NCBI RefSeq assembly: GCF_012273215.1
Contig: NZ_CP050965.1
Location: forward strand, 248,001-312,000
Direction: 5' to 3'
Origin: Gemella haemolysans
GTDB lineage: Bacteria > Bacillota > Bacilli > Staphylococcales > Gemellaceae
DNA length: 64,000 bases
Shown: positions 35,972-45,459 of the stretch, piece by piece
Position numbering within the stretch: the stretch's first letter is position 1
Layout: every line of letters starts with the position of its first letter
Made by a program: the position numbers and the translations under genes
Notes under the pieces: generated by a model
What the model was told of the DNA's origin: nothing
The model's input: only the letters and a program-made list of their open reading frames with translations
Database searches by the model: none

Positions 35972-37543
35972 ATGAGAAAATTTTTATTTGCGGTAGTTTT
36001 ATTTCTTATTACAGTAGTCTCGGGGATTAATATTTATTTTTCATATCAAATTAAATATGTTGTCGATGCCCTTACTACTAAAAATGAGCAATTATTCTAC
36101 AATCAAATTATATATTTATCTGTAATTATAATACTAATGCTTATATGTGAATATTTACGTCAGATTTTAGATACTATTTATCTGAATAAAGTTGGGTTTA
36201 ATATTCATAGAACCCTTGTGGGTAGTTTACTTAAGAATAAACTAGATACAAAGAGTAAAAATTTATTATCTACTGTAAATAATGATATTGGAATGGTAAA
36301 AGATCAATATTATAATACGATTTTTTCTCTGTATCAGGGGATAGTTTATTTTATTTTTGCTACAATAGCGTTGTTCAAATTGGATGTAACAACAGCGTTT
36401 TGGGTTATAGGATTGTCATTATTTCCGATTGTAATTCCTAACCTATTCAAATCATATTTGAAAAATGTTCAAAACAGTATTTCTATACAAAAGGCTAGTT
36501 ATAACGATAAACTTGAAGATTTTTTAGAAGGGTTATTAGTTATTAAAAATAGCGATTCTGCTAATATATTTTATGAAAAATTACTTAATGAATATAAAAA
36601 AATAAATAAACTTGTTAATAGGAAGAATGTTTTAGCATCACTTGTAAATGTCTTAACAGGATTAGTATTCTATGCTACTATTATTGCTATTTTATATATA
36701 GGAGGTCGTCAAGCTCTGTTAGGAAATACTAGTGTAGGGGATATAGTATCTATTTTTACTATTTCTGCAGAGTTAGTAATGCCTGTCAATTTGATAACAG
36801 CTTCTATAGCTAATATAACATCCGTAAAAGATATAAAAAGGGAATTAGATTCTAAAGAGAAGTTTGAATATATAGATAGTCATAAAATTATCGATTTTGA
36901 AAACATAGAAATTCGAAATGAAAGCTATAAATTTAATAATAGAGAAATTTTTAGTGATTTTTCGGCTATTTTTGAAAAAGGTAAAAAGTATTTAATTCAA
37001 GGAGATAGTGGTAGTGGAAAATCGACGTTAGCATTACTATTAACAAAAAACCTTGAAGGATGTAACATATTTTTAAATGGAAAAAATATTAACAGTTATG
37101 AATACAACACAATTCAAAAAATAATAACTTATGTACCTCAAGATAGCTTTATATTTGTAGGTACGATTATCGATAATCTTACTTTTTATAAAAACATAGA
37201 AGCGGATAAAATAATGACTTTAATAAAAGAAACTAGATTAGATGACAAAATTAAAGAAGTTTCCAATTTGGTTAATACTACGTACGATAAGAGAAAATCA
37301 AATTTATCTGGTGGACAAAAACAAAGGTTAGCATTAATTAGGGCAATATTACAGGAAAAACAAGTTATAGTTTTAGATGAAACATTATCAGGATTGGATA
37401 AAAATACATACATCTTAATTGAAAAATTACTATTAAGTATGAAAGATAAGACTTTAATTCATATTTCACACAGATCTTATCCAGAAACTTTGAGAATGTA
37501 TGATGAGGTATATGTAATGGGGAAAATAGAAAATGCCAAGTAA
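35972..37543 (+). CDS. ABC exporter half-transporter A (membrane plus ATPase domain)
   Basis: 523 aa. The N-terminal ~300 residues hold about six membrane helices. The ATPase domain follows with Walker A GDSGSGKST, Q-loop YVPQDSFIF, signature LSGGQKQRLALIRA, Walker B VIVLDETLSGLD and His switch HISHR. ATG 35972 is preferred, with AGGAG 8 bases upstream. No peptide substrate, protease domain or immunity gene is adjacent. It is one of three related exporters in this 5-kb block, so a heteromeric transporter is possible. Confidence 0.88.
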   Translation: MRKFLFAVVLFLITVVSGINIYFSYQIKYVVDALTTKNEQLFYNQIIYLSVIIILMLICEYLRQILDTIYLNKVGFNIHRTLVGSLLKNKLDTKSKNLLSTVNNDIGMVKDQYYNTIFSLYQGIVYFIFATIALFKLDVTTAFWVIGLSLFPIVIPNLFKSYLKNVQNSISIQKASYNDKLEDFLEGLLVIKNSDSANIFYEKLLNEYKKINKLVNRKNVLASLVNVLTGLVFYATIIAILYIGGRQALLGNTSVGDIVSIFTISAELVMPVNLITASIANITSVKDIKRELDSKEKFEYIDSHKIIDFENIEIRNESYKFNNREIFSDFSAIFEKGKKYLIQGDSGSGKSTLALLLTKNLEGCNIFLNGKNINSYEYNTIQKIITYVPQDSFIFVGTIIDNLTFYKNIEADKIMTLIKETRLDDKIKEVSNLVNTTYDKRKSNLSGGQKQRLALIRAILQEKQVIVLDETLSGLDKNTYILIEKLLLSMKDKTLIHISHRSYPETLRMYDEVYVMGKIENAK

Positions 37544-37566
37544 TGTTTATTGCTTGGCATTTTTGT
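37528..37566 (+). terminator. Terminator overlapping the exporter A stop codon
   Basis: AAATGCCAAG / CTTGGCATTT stem then TTG. The stop codon TAA is in the loop-proximal part. Confidence 0.85.
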
Positions 37567-37593
37567 GTTATTTAATTCATTTAATATTTGATA

Positions 37594-39192
37594 TTACTGT
37601 ACTTTTAATTCTACACATTCTGTTAGTTGTTTTTTGATTTCTTCTTGTATATGGTGAGAAATCATTATTAAGGTTAACTTATCGTCAGCTAAGATATTGT
37701 TTTCTATCTGTACTGCTGTTTTTTCATCTAATGCTGAGGTTGCTTCATCGAGAATTAAAATTGGATAATTTCTAATTAAAACTCTCGCAAGAACTAACCT
37801 TTGTTTTTCTCCTCCTGATAGGATTTCTCCCATATTAGATAGGTTGTGATCTAAGCTGTCAGGTAAAGCTCTAACTCTATCAGCTAAACAAACTTTTTCC
37901 AATATGCTCCATATTTCTTCATCTGAATAACTATCATCTAAAGTGATGTTATATCGAATTGAACCGCTGAAAATAGATGTTTGTTGACTCACATATCCAA
38001 TCTCTTTGGAGAAGTTAATATCATCCTGTATTTCAAGAGGATTTCCATCGATTAAAACTTTATCGTGGTTGGATTGTAATTTTCCTAGTAGCAACTTGAT
38101 TATAGTAGATTTTCCTGAACCACTTTTACCGATTACGGCATATTTTCCACCTTTATTTATATTAAAGTTGAAGTTTCTAATAACATGGTTATCTCCGAAA
38201 CTATAATTAAAGTTTTTAAATTCAATATTTTCTTCAACGTGTGGATAAAGTGTTTCTTTAGCAGTCGCTTTAGTTATAACGCTATTTAATATTTCTTTTG
38301 TACCGATTACCTTAATATACAGATCAACCAATTGATTGATAGAAGTAAGGTATATACCTAGTATAGTAGATACCGAAGCTATTGTTCCGATAGTCAATTC
38401 ATTTTTTAAAACCAAATAAATCGCAAAGATAAAAATTAATAATTCAAGTAATTTCTCGATACTTTGTAAAGTTAATTCACCAAATGCCATTAATTTAGAA
38501 ATACTATACTGTTGATCTTCTTTTTGGATCTGACTAGTCTTAACATTTTTTGAGAATAAATTTATCTTACCGATATTTTTTAAATCTTCATAGCCTGTTA
38601 AATATTCCTTTAAAACTCCAGAGAATTTCCCTGATAAAATTGATAAATTTGTATATCCTACACTAATTTTTTTACCAAACTTACCGCTTATTAAAAACAT
38701 AGCGACTGATGATAATAGGGCGAATACAACAAATTTCCAATTAATAAGCCATAAAAATACTACTGATGAGATAAATAATACAATAGCACTAAGTAAACCA
38801 GTTAATGGTGAGAATAAATATGCAGATAATAATTCAAGTTGATAAGTATATTTAGTCATATGTTCACCAGAGTCAACCTTATTAAATTCTGACTGAGACA
38901 TAGTTTCTATGTTTTTACTAATTCTATCACCTAGATATATTTTCCATTGTTTAACTAATTGTGCAATTATAATTTTTAACCACGCTCTAAGCAATTCTAC
39001 TATTATTAAAACACAAATAATAAAGCCAACTTTTGTCCATAGAGATCCTGTTTTGTATATTACAGAATCAACAATATCAACACGAGCGTATACAACATAA
39101 ACAGTCCCTATTGATACTATTAGTGTCAAAATAAACATAATGCATAACTTTAATTTGTTCAATGTTATAACTTCTAAAATATTTTTAATCAA
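37594..39192 (-). CDS. ABC exporter half-transporter B
   Basis: 532 aa fused membrane/ATPase protein, reading toward exporter A (convergent). Five or six helices in residues 1-290. Walker A GKSGSGKST, Q-loop YVSQQTSIF, signature LSGGEKQRLVLARV, Walker B ILILDEATSALD, switch MISHH: all catalytic residues are canonical. Its promoter (39261-39288) carries a palindrome directly downstream of the -10, so it is probably under a dedicated repressor not encoded next to it. Confidence 0.88.
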   Translation of the reverse strand: MIKNILEVITLNKLKLCIMFILTLIVSIGTVYVVYARVDIVDSVIYKTGSLWTKVGFIICVLIIVELLRAWLKIIIAQLVKQWKIYLGDRISKNIETMSQSEFNKVDSGEHMTKYTYQLELLSAYLFSPLTGLLSAIVLFISSVVFLWLINWKFVVFALLSSVAMFLISGKFGKKISVGYTNLSILSGKFSGVLKEYLTGYEDLKNIGKINLFSKNVKTSQIQKEDQQYSISKLMAFGELTLQSIEKLLELLIFIFAIYLVLKNELTIGTIASVSTILGIYLTSINQLVDLYIKVIGTKEILNSVITKATAKETLYPHVEENIEFKNFNYSFGDNHVIRNFNFNINKGGKYAVIGKSGSGKSTIIKLLLGKLQSNHDKVLIDGNPLEIQDDINFSKEIGYVSQQTSIFSGSIRYNITLDDSYSDEEIWSILEKVCLADRVRALPDSLDHNLSNMGEILSGGEKQRLVLARVLIRNYPILILDEATSALDEKTAVQIENNILADDKLTLIMISHHIQEEIKKQLTECVELKVQ

Positions 39193-39235
39193 ATTGCTCT
39201 CCTTTGAATAGATTACATAAATGTTGTTTGTATTT

Positions 39236-39288
39236 AAGTTACAAGCTTTATGTAACTTTAATTATACTGACTTTTTTTTTCGTGTCAA
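39236..39288 (-). promoter_or_regulatory. Promoter and palindromic operator of exporter B
   Basis: Minus-strand TTGACA (39283-39288), 16 bp, TATAAT (39261-39266). Just downstream, a perfect 8-bp inverted repeat AAGTTACA-N7-TGTAACTT (39236-39258) covers the start site of transcription. Such a site would bind a dimeric repressor. The regulator is unknown. Confidence 0.72.
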
Positions 39289-39451
39289 GATAATTAGAGT
39301 AAGTTTTCTGAAAATTATAAGTTTATATTGTTATCATCTATTTTTCATACTATAATAAAAGTATAAATATAAGTTGGTGTTTTATATAGTTCTCAAAATC
39401 TCCTTTAGTAGTTTGTTATTATTTAAGTGGAATTAAAAGTAGGAGGTATTT

Positions 39452-41032
39452 ATGAAAAGATATATTTTAAAATTTAAATATAGGTTCTTATTAATTTGTT
39501 TTCTTATATTGTTAAGACAGTTATTTCTTATGAAGAGTAACTTTTTAAATGCAGATGCTATAACTGTGCTTACTAACAAAAATCTACATAGTTTCTTTGA
39601 AATTATCTTATTCTTATCAGTTACGTGGTTTGTTATTATAGTAATTGATAGAGTGGTAAAGGTAAGAGAGGAGATTTTTATTCAAGATATTGGAATAGAT
39701 GTTAAAGATAATCTGTCTAGTAGCCTTATAGAATTAGATATTGAAAAGTATAAAGATAATTCATCTGGTGTTTATCAATCTTGGTTTAACAATGATATTC
39801 AAATGATTCAAGAAAAAGGTTTGAGAAATATATTTGCTATAATATACAGCCTTTCTGGTGTGGTATTTTCTCTTTATGCTCTATTGAAATATCACTGGAT
39901 TATTTCTTTAATTACTATTATAGGAACAGGAATATTAATTTATCTTCCAAAAATTTTTAATAAAAAACTTCATAATATGGGAACAGAAGTTACTAAAGAA
40001 AATGAGAATTATGTTGCTTCGTTAGAGGAGACGATTCTAGACTATGATACGTATTTCTCTCTTAATAAATTACAAATAATTTCTAAAAGAATAGCTAATA
40101 TAAGTAGAATTTTGAAAAATGTATTTGTTAAACAAAGTAAATTGGAAAGTAATTATTATATGCTTAACTTCGGCTTAAATGTCTTTTTCCAAGTGTTATT
40201 AGTTTTTGTTACAGGGTATTTAGTTGTTAAAGATAATTTGGAAATCGGTGCAGTTGCAGCCGTAGGAATGTTTGCTAATCTTGTATTTGATGGTATGAGC
40301 CAAGTAGGTTATAGAATAGCATTTATTAAAGGCGCAAAACCTATTTTCTCTAAGCATGATGAATTCATGTTAAATAATAAGGATACCTACTCACCTATTG
40401 AATATTCTTTAAGAGAAACATTATTTAAAATTAAAAACTTATATTTCAGTTATGGTGATAAAGAAATTCTAAATAATGTGAATCTTGATATAAAAGAGGG
40501 GAATAAATATTTAATAAGTGGAGATAGTGGCGTTGGTAAATCAACATTATTTAAAATAATTACAGGGCAATTAAGAAATTATGAAGGTAGTGTAGAGTAT
40601 TGTAGTGTTGATTTGAAAAAATTATCTACTAAGCAAATACTAGAAAAACTAACTATAATTCAACAAGAAAATTTTGTATTTTCAGGCACTGTCAAAGATA
40701 ACATAACTATGGGAGAAGTAGCTGAGGATAGTGAAGTAGCTAAATATTTAGAAAAAGTGGGCTTAACACAGAAAGACTTCTTATATTCAGAAGTAGAGGT
40801 TCATGGAAAAAATCTTTCAGGAGGACAACGCCAAAGATTGGCTATAGCTAGAGCGTTATTTAATGGTAAAAAAATACTTTTAATTGATGAAGGAACATCA
40901 GCTTTAGACAAAGAATCGGCGAAAAGTTTAGTAGAAATGCTGTTAGGAAATAAAGAATTAACGATAATAATGATTAGCCATGATATAAGTGATGAACTAA
41001 GAGGAAAATTTGATAATATTATAAAATTGTGA
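39452..41032 (+). CDS. ABC exporter half-transporter C
   Basis: 526 aa. Membrane region 1-300, ATPase with GDSGVGKST, IQQENFVF, LSGGQRQRLAIARALF, ILLIDEGTSALD and MISHD. Walker B Glu is followed by Gly rather than Ala, a harmless change. Divergent from exporter B with ~260 bp between. AGGAGG lies before the ATG. It resembles A and B in length and order of motifs, so the three probably arose by duplication. Substrate unknown. Confidence 0.88.
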   Translation: MKRYILKFKYRFLLICFLILLRQLFLMKSNFLNADAITVLTNKNLHSFFEIILFLSVTWFVIIVIDRVVKVREEIFIQDIGIDVKDNLSSSLIELDIEKYKDNSSGVYQSWFNNDIQMIQEKGLRNIFAIIYSLSGVVFSLYALLKYHWIISLITIIGTGILIYLPKIFNKKLHNMGTEVTKENENYVASLEETILDYDTYFSLNKLQIISKRIANISRILKNVFVKQSKLESNYYMLNFGLNVFFQVLLVFVTGYLVVKDNLEIGAVAAVGMFANLVFDGMSQVGYRIAFIKGAKPIFSKHDEFMLNNKDTYSPIEYSLRETLFKIKNLYFSYGDKEILNNVNLDIKEGNKYLISGDSGVGKSTLFKIITGQLRNYEGSVEYCSVDLKKLSTKQILEKLTIIQQENFVFSGTVKDNITMGEVAEDSEVAKYLEKVGLTQKDFLYSEVEVHGKNLSGGQRQRLAIARALFNGKKILLIDEGTSALDKESAKSLVEMLLGNKELTIIMISHDISDELRGKFDNIIKL

Positions 41033-41083
41033 TACAAGTGAAAGTTAGTAAAAAATGATATAGATTGAATAGAAAAATGAAAA

Positions 41084-41139
41084 TAGGAGAGTGGCTAAAA
41101 AATCAATTTCTCCAAGAATAAGATTTTGAGTCACTCCCA
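41084..41139. repeat. Solo diverged hairpin related to the two-hairpin repeat
   Basis: Read on the minus strand it begins GGGAGTGACTCAAAATC, has a TTGGAGAAATTGATTTT middle and ends CCACTCTCC. This corresponds to hairpin 1 of the repeats at 16717 and 19218. Hairpin 2 is absent. It may also act as terminator of exporter C. Confidence 0.7.
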
Positions 41140-41158
41140 TTTGATAAGGAGGAAAAGC

Positions 41159-41977
41159 ATGAGTTATAAGTTTATGAGTGATGCTTTAGATAATAATTTA
41201 ATGCCAATAGGTAAAAGTGATTTTTTAAATTTATTTAAAGATTTAGAAATAGGAGAAGGCGATATCCTGATTGCGCACGTATCTCTTAGTAATTTTGGTT
41301 ATATAATCGGCGGTGCAAGATGTATTTATGAAGCACTTATGGAAAGATTAGGAGAAAGTGGAACGCTCGTTGTTCCAACACAATCTTTAGAAAATATGTC
41401 TCCAGAGTATTGGGAATATCCTAAAGTTCCTAAGGAGTGGATAGAAAAAATTAAACAAGAAAGTTTATCTTATGATGTTAATCTATCTAGTACACGAGGT
41501 ATGGGGAAATTTAGTGAGTTTGTTATGAATTTAACACACTCAGTTAGAAGTTCTCATCCACTATATTCTTTTTCAGCAGTAGGAGAAAAAGCACAGGAAA
41601 TAATAAAAGAGCATCCATTAGATGATGGCTTAGGATATAATTCACCATTAGGGAGATTGTATGATCAAAATGCAAAAATTTTATTATTAGGAACTGATTT
41701 TGAATCCAATACAGCATTGCATCTTGCAGAATATTCACTAAATAGAAAAACAATAAAAGAAAGTGCAAATGTAGATGGAGAGTGGTTAGAATTTTCTAAT
41801 ATCGAATTAGATATATATGATGATTTCTTAACAGTTCAGAAAGAATTCATGAAAAATTATAAGGGAAGTTATCAAATAAAAGATATACAGAAAACATCAG
41901 TTCTTTGTATAGATTTAAAAAGTTGCGTAGATTTTGCGAAAGAATATTATAGAAGAAAAGAAGAAATAAATTCATAA
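41159..41977 (+). CDS. AAC(3)/YokD-family N-acetyltransferase
   Basis: 272 aa of the antibiotic 3-N-acetyltransferase fold: LIAHVSLSNFGYIIGGA near residue 40, GTLVVPTQS, SSHPLYSFSAVG and LLLGTDFESNTALHLAEY carry the typical His/Ser/Asp positions. It transfers acetyl from acetyl-CoA to an amine. True aminoglycoside resistance is only one possible role, since many chromosomal members (YokD, FrbF types) have other substrates. ATG 41159 is supported by AAGGAGG (41147-41153). Confidence 0.87.
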   Translation: MSYKFMSDALDNNLMPIGKSDFLNLFKDLEIGEGDILIAHVSLSNFGYIIGGARCIYEALMERLGESGTLVVPTQSLENMSPEYWEYPKVPKEWIEKIKQESLSYDVNLSSTRGMGKFSEFVMNLTHSVRSSHPLYSFSAVGEKAQEIIKEHPLDDGLGYNSPLGRLYDQNAKILLLGTDFESNTALHLAEYSLNRKTIKESANVDGEWLEFSNIELDIYDDFLTVQKEFMKNYKGSYQIKDIQKTSVLCIDLKSCVDFAKEYYRRKEEINS

Positions 41978-41991
41978 AGTTAATACTGAAT

Positions 41992-42033
41992 AATGTACAC
42001 TTAGTTGATTTTAGAAATAGCTAGGTGTATATT
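41992..42033. terminator. Hairpin, first of a recurring pair
   Basis: AATGTACACTTAGTTG...CTAGGTGTATATT. The same hairpin recurs after the next operon at 43906-43948. Position after a gene suggests a terminator (T-rich tract follows). Confidence 0.7.
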
Positions 42034-42244
42034 GTTTTATTTTATTTAAGAAGTAATACAATGGCAATTCACAAAAAGTCTAAAATTAAAAAAAGTGTAT
42101 ATTGTAACTCATAGACAGAGGGGATATTTACTATAAAAACAAGGAATAATTTTTGGAAACCGTTTTTTATTTTATTGCTTTTATACAATGTTTATATTAC
42201 AATAAAACTGTAAAAGTATACAAAAACATAAGGGAGGGAGTTAA

Positions 42245-43129
42245 ATGGTAAATTTATTAACAGTGAAAAATTTAGCATACAAATATAAAAATTCTAGTAA
42301 TTATGCGATTAAAAATATTTCTTTTTCTGCGGAAAAAGGAGATATGATTGCACTTATAGGTAAAAGTGGTTCAGGGAAAACTACGATAATTAATTCTACA
42401 TTAGGATTGTTTTCTAATATCGAAGGAGAGGTATCTTTTGGTGAGGGTGTGTCTGTTCGAGATATAGATTACTGTATGCAAAATCAATCAGTAGATTGGT
42501 ACTTAAATGTATATGACAATATTTATATGGGGGTATTATACTCTAAAAATACTATTAGCAAGAAAAGTGTAGATGAGATTATTGAGGTTCTAGGTTTAAA
42601 AGGTAAGGAGAAATCAGACTTAACAGAATTATCTGGAGGACAACTGCAGAGGGTACAAATAGCAAGAAGTTTGATATCAGATTCAAAAATTTTATTCTTA
42701 GATGAACCTACTACAGGATTGGATGTAGTATTATCAAAAAATATATTAGAATACATAAAAAATAATAATAAAGAACATGCTGTTTTTATATCTTCTCATG
42801 ATTTAGATCTTATAGAAAAGTATTGTAATAAAATAATTTATATAAACGACGGAGAATGTTTATACTTTGGAGAAATGAGCACCTTCTTAAAAGAATATAA
42901 TAAAGAAATAGTATACAATATTTCTTACAGTGGTGAAATAAGTAAAGATGTGGTAGAAAAACATAAAGATACTATTACAATCGTTGATGATAAAAATTTA
43001 AAAATTTTCTTGGAAAAAGAAGAGGAAATTTCAAATGTCTTAAAACTACTATTGGCAGAAAATATTACAATAGGAAGCCTGCAGAAAGAAGAAATTACCT
43101 TGAAGAGAATATTGGAATTGGAGGAGTAA
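42245..43129 (+). CDS. ABC-2 type transporter ATPase
   Basis: 294 aa. Walker A GKSGSGKTT, Q-loop MQNQSVDW, signature LSGGQLQRVQIAR, Walker B ILFLDEPTTGLD and switch SSHD. A ~75-residue C-terminal extension is typical of drug or antibiotic-resistance subfamilies. Couples to the permease 4 bp downstream. GGGAGGG precedes the ATG. Confidence 0.9.
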   Translation: MVNLLTVKNLAYKYKNSSNYAIKNISFSAEKGDMIALIGKSGSGKTTIINSTLGLFSNIEGEVSFGEGVSVRDIDYCMQNQSVDWYLNVYDNIYMGVLYSKNTISKKSVDEIIEVLGLKGKEKSDLTELSGGQLQRVQIARSLISDSKILFLDEPTTGLDVVLSKNILEYIKNNNKEHAVFISSHDLDLIEKYCNKIIYINDGECLYFGEMSTFLKEYNKEIVYNISYSGEISKDVVEKHKDTITIVDDKNLKIFLEKEEEISNVLKLLLAENITIGSLQKEEITLKRILELEE

Positions 43130-43133
43130 TTAT

Positions 43134-43904
43134 ATGAAAAATGTTATGAAGAATTTTTGGGCGACATCGTATATAGAATACAAGGCGATTGAAAATAATA
43201 AGCAGATTATATATACTCAGCTAATGGTTCCAATATTGTACTTTGTATTTTTTGGATTTGGAATAGGGAACTCTTTTTCAAGTTTAGCTTTTAAAGGAGA
43301 AAATGTTAGCTATATTGAATATATTTTCATTGGAATTATAGGAGTAATACTAAATTCTCAGATGAATCAGTCAGTTTATAGGGTGAATTTAGATAAAAAA
43401 TGGGGACTCTTAGCGTATAAAAGAATAAAAGGAACATCAGCAATTTCATATTTTCTAGGAAAATTAGTATTTCCGTTAGGAATCACAATAGTGCAAGTAT
43501 TATTAATCTACTTTTTATCGTTTTTCTTAGGGATAAAAATACAGATAGGTCCTTTTCTAAAAGTATTAATTATTGTAATTATTAGTCTAGTATTTTGGTT
43601 TTCTCTTGGGGTTATTATCTCATTAGGAACTGTATCGTATAGAACTAGAGACCTTATCTTAGGAACATTATTACTACCGATAATTTTTGCCGCACCGACT
43701 TTTTATAGTTTAGATAATTCTAAGGTGCTATACTATATATCAAAACTTAATCCATTAACTTACCAATTAACGAGCATGAGAACTGTAATTTTTGATATGG
43801 ATCTTGATATAAATACATATATTACAATATTTTTAAGTCTAATAATGTTTGTTTTAGCAATAAGCGTGATAATAAGATCAGAATTATTAGGTGATGAGAG
43901 ATAA
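43134..43904 (+). CDS. ABC-2 type transporter permease
   Basis: 256 aa with six membrane helices (around 30, 60, 110, 140, 170 and 230). The family-typical segment PIIFAAPTFYSLD lies ahead of helix 5/6. Forms an exporter with the ATPase just upstream, whose stop region supplies its ribosome-binding site (GGAGGAG at 43118-43124). Substrate unknown; drug, peptide or lipid are all possible. Confidence 0.88.
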   Translation: MKNVMKNFWATSYIEYKAIENNKQIIYTQLMVPILYFVFFGFGIGNSFSSLAFKGENVSYIEYIFIGIIGVILNSQMNQSVYRVNLDKKWGLLAYKRIKGTSAISYFLGKLVFPLGITIVQVLLIYFLSFFLGIKIQIGPFLKVLIIVIISLVFWFSLGVIISLGTVSYRTRDLILGTLLLPIIFAAPTFYSLDNSKVLYYISKLNPLTYQLTSMRTVIFDMDLDINTYITIFLSLIMFVLAISVIIRSELLGDER

Positions 43905-43905
43905 A

Positions 43906-43948
43906 AAATGTACACTTAGTTGTTTTAGAGATGACTAAGTGTACATTT
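43906..43948. terminator. Hairpin, second of the recurring pair
   Basis: AAATGTACACTTAGT...ACTAAGTGTACATTT: near-perfect 15-bp stem, a cleaner version of the hairpin at 41992-42033. Terminator of the ABC-2 operon. Confidence 0.8.
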
Positions 43949-44087
43949 GTATTTATATGAAATGTATTACTGAGATTTTCGTATTGATACCATTATATTT
44001 TCATATTACAATAAAGGTGTAAAGTTTAACAGCACTATAAACATATATAAAATATGAAACTTCTAATGTAAGAGGAGGTTATTGGTA

Positions 44088-44333
44088 ATGGACAGTATAA
44101 TAGGATCTATCGTTGCAACTATAACTATTGCTTTTCTATATTTTATGTTTAGAAGAAAATCTCTCCCCATTTTCAAAAAGAATAAGCAACAATTGCTAAT
44201 AGGATTGATACCAATTGTTATATTTTGTATTTTCTTTCCAAAAGTGATTAAAATAGCTATAATTTTTTTAGTAGTTGAGATTATTTTATATATAATAGAT
44301 TATCTCAATGAGAAGAAAAATTCTACGAAATAA
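44088..44333 (+). CDS. Small membrane protein, unknown
   Basis: 81 aa with two or three hydrophobic helices and short basic loops (FRRKS, FKKNKQQ) and a charged tail. ATG 44088 has GAGGAGG nine bases upstream; the upstream TTG is too close to that site. The ~130 bp leader resembles that of the ABC-2 operon (both have ATATTACAATAAA followed by TGTAAA), so the two may be co-regulated. No family recognised. Confidence 0.65.
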   Translation: MDSIIGSIVATITIAFLYFMFRRKSLPIFKKNKQQLLIGLIPIVIFCIFFPKVIKIAIIFLVVEIILYIIDYLNEKKNSTK

Positions 44334-44765
44334 GAGTATATATTCCTTCAAAAAATAGTATAGTGATTTTTGGAGAATTCTACAATGGAAGAATTAAAAT
44401 TAGAGAGTTTTTATTTAAACGAAAATGAATTTAAAATGGTGTATAATAAAAGTATATTTAATATATGAGTGTTGTGAATTGATAACTTGTTAGATTGAAG
44501 AAAATAAAAAATGAATAAATAACTTGATTAAGAAAATTCTTAAAACTATTTTTTATCATAACATAGTTAATTGAAATTATTGAAAGGGATGTAATTGTTA
44601 CATTCATAATAGTGTTTTTAAAGTTTATAAATTAAATAAATTGATGGATTTGTTATTTGGTTATTAACTTATAAATTTAGATGATTTTGTAATTGTACTT
44701 GTTAAAATAAAGAAAAAGTTTATTTTGAATTTTGTTAATATATAAGAGAAAGAGAGTGAATAAAA
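44334..44765. other. Gene-free AT-rich stretch
   Basis: Only a weak 31-codon frame is found (ATG 44385 to TGA 44480, with GGAGA nine bases upstream), starting MEELKLESFYL. It is too short to call without comparison. No terminator or promoter is convincing. Confidence 0.5.
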
Positions 44766-45257
44766 ATGAATAAACAATATTATCTTTGTACTGAAATTTT
44801 AAGTGAAGGAAGTTCAGTTGCACTAGCTTTTGACGTTAATTGGGACTTAGACATTAGTGATCTAGTTAGAGTAAAACTTATACTAAATCCTAGTGAAGTT
44901 TTTGATAGTTTTATGTTAGATGTTTATGATAATTTAGATGGTTTAAATCAAGAAGATATAAATGATTTTTTTAATTCGGAAACATCGGAATCATTGCTTT
45001 TGGGATTAATTCAATTAATAAAAGAGAAATTATTTTTTAATCCTCTGGATATAAAGGGTGCGTTATTGACATCTTCTGAAGATATGATAATGATAGATTT
45101 ATTAATTAAAGTTGATCCTTCAGATTATAGTATAAGTTCTACTGATTTTTATTTAGTGTTTGGCTTGGCTTTTTCTGAATTAACTTTTAGTTCGATAATA
45201 GGAAGTTTTCTATTAAAAAAAGGACATGAGCTACATCATCTTTATTACGAGGAGTAA
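44766..45257 (+). CDS. Acidic cytosolic protein of unknown function
   Basis: 163 aa, strongly acidic (many Asp/Glu, few Lys until the end), no signal peptide. The stretch STDFYLVFGLAFSELTFSSIIGSFLL is moderately hydrophobic (read in parts). It looks like the soluble immunity-type proteins found singly near transporter or toxin loci, but this is only a resemblance. GAGAAAGAGAG precedes the ATG. A terminator follows at 45296. Confidence 0.6.
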   Translation: MNKQYYLCTEILSEGSSVALAFDVNWDLDISDLVRVKLILNPSEVFDSFMLDVYDNLDGLNQEDINDFFNSETSESLLLGLIQLIKEKLFFNPLDIKGALLTSSEDMIMIDLLIKVDPSDYSISSTDFYLVFGLAFSELTFSSIIGSFLLKKGHELHHLYYEE

Positions 45258-45295
45258 ACTTAGATTACTTCTCTATATTTATTGGAATACCTCAA

Positions 45296-45338
45296 AATAT
45301 GGAAATCATATCAGATTGATATGATTTTCCCTTTTTCA
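45296..45338 (+). terminator. Terminator after the acidic protein gene
   Basis: GGAAATCATATC / GATATGATTTTCC stem followed by CTTTTTC. Confidence 0.85.
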
Positions 45339-45422
45339 CTATGAGAGAGCAGTGTAATCTGATATAATGTATAGAACTGAAACATATAAATTGATAAGAT
45401 TATAGATTAATTAAAATCTACT

Positions 45423-45459
45423 AAAGGAACTTTTGTATGATAAAATTAGTTGTTACAGA
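45423..45459 (+). repeat. Duplicated fragment of the HAD phosphatase gene start
   Basis: 37 bp with 36 identical to 49352-49388, covering the ribosome-binding site, start codon and first eight codons (MIKLVVTE) of the HAD gene. The copied frame stops after eleven codons. Confidence 0.9.

Noticed and set aside
41084-41139. Ordinary terminator only
   Set aside because: It may terminate transcription, but its sequence matches hairpin 1 of the dispersed repeat family, so it is listed as a repeat.
44385-44480. 31-codon frame with a moderate SD
   Set aside because: Too short and without recognisable features; kept only as a note.
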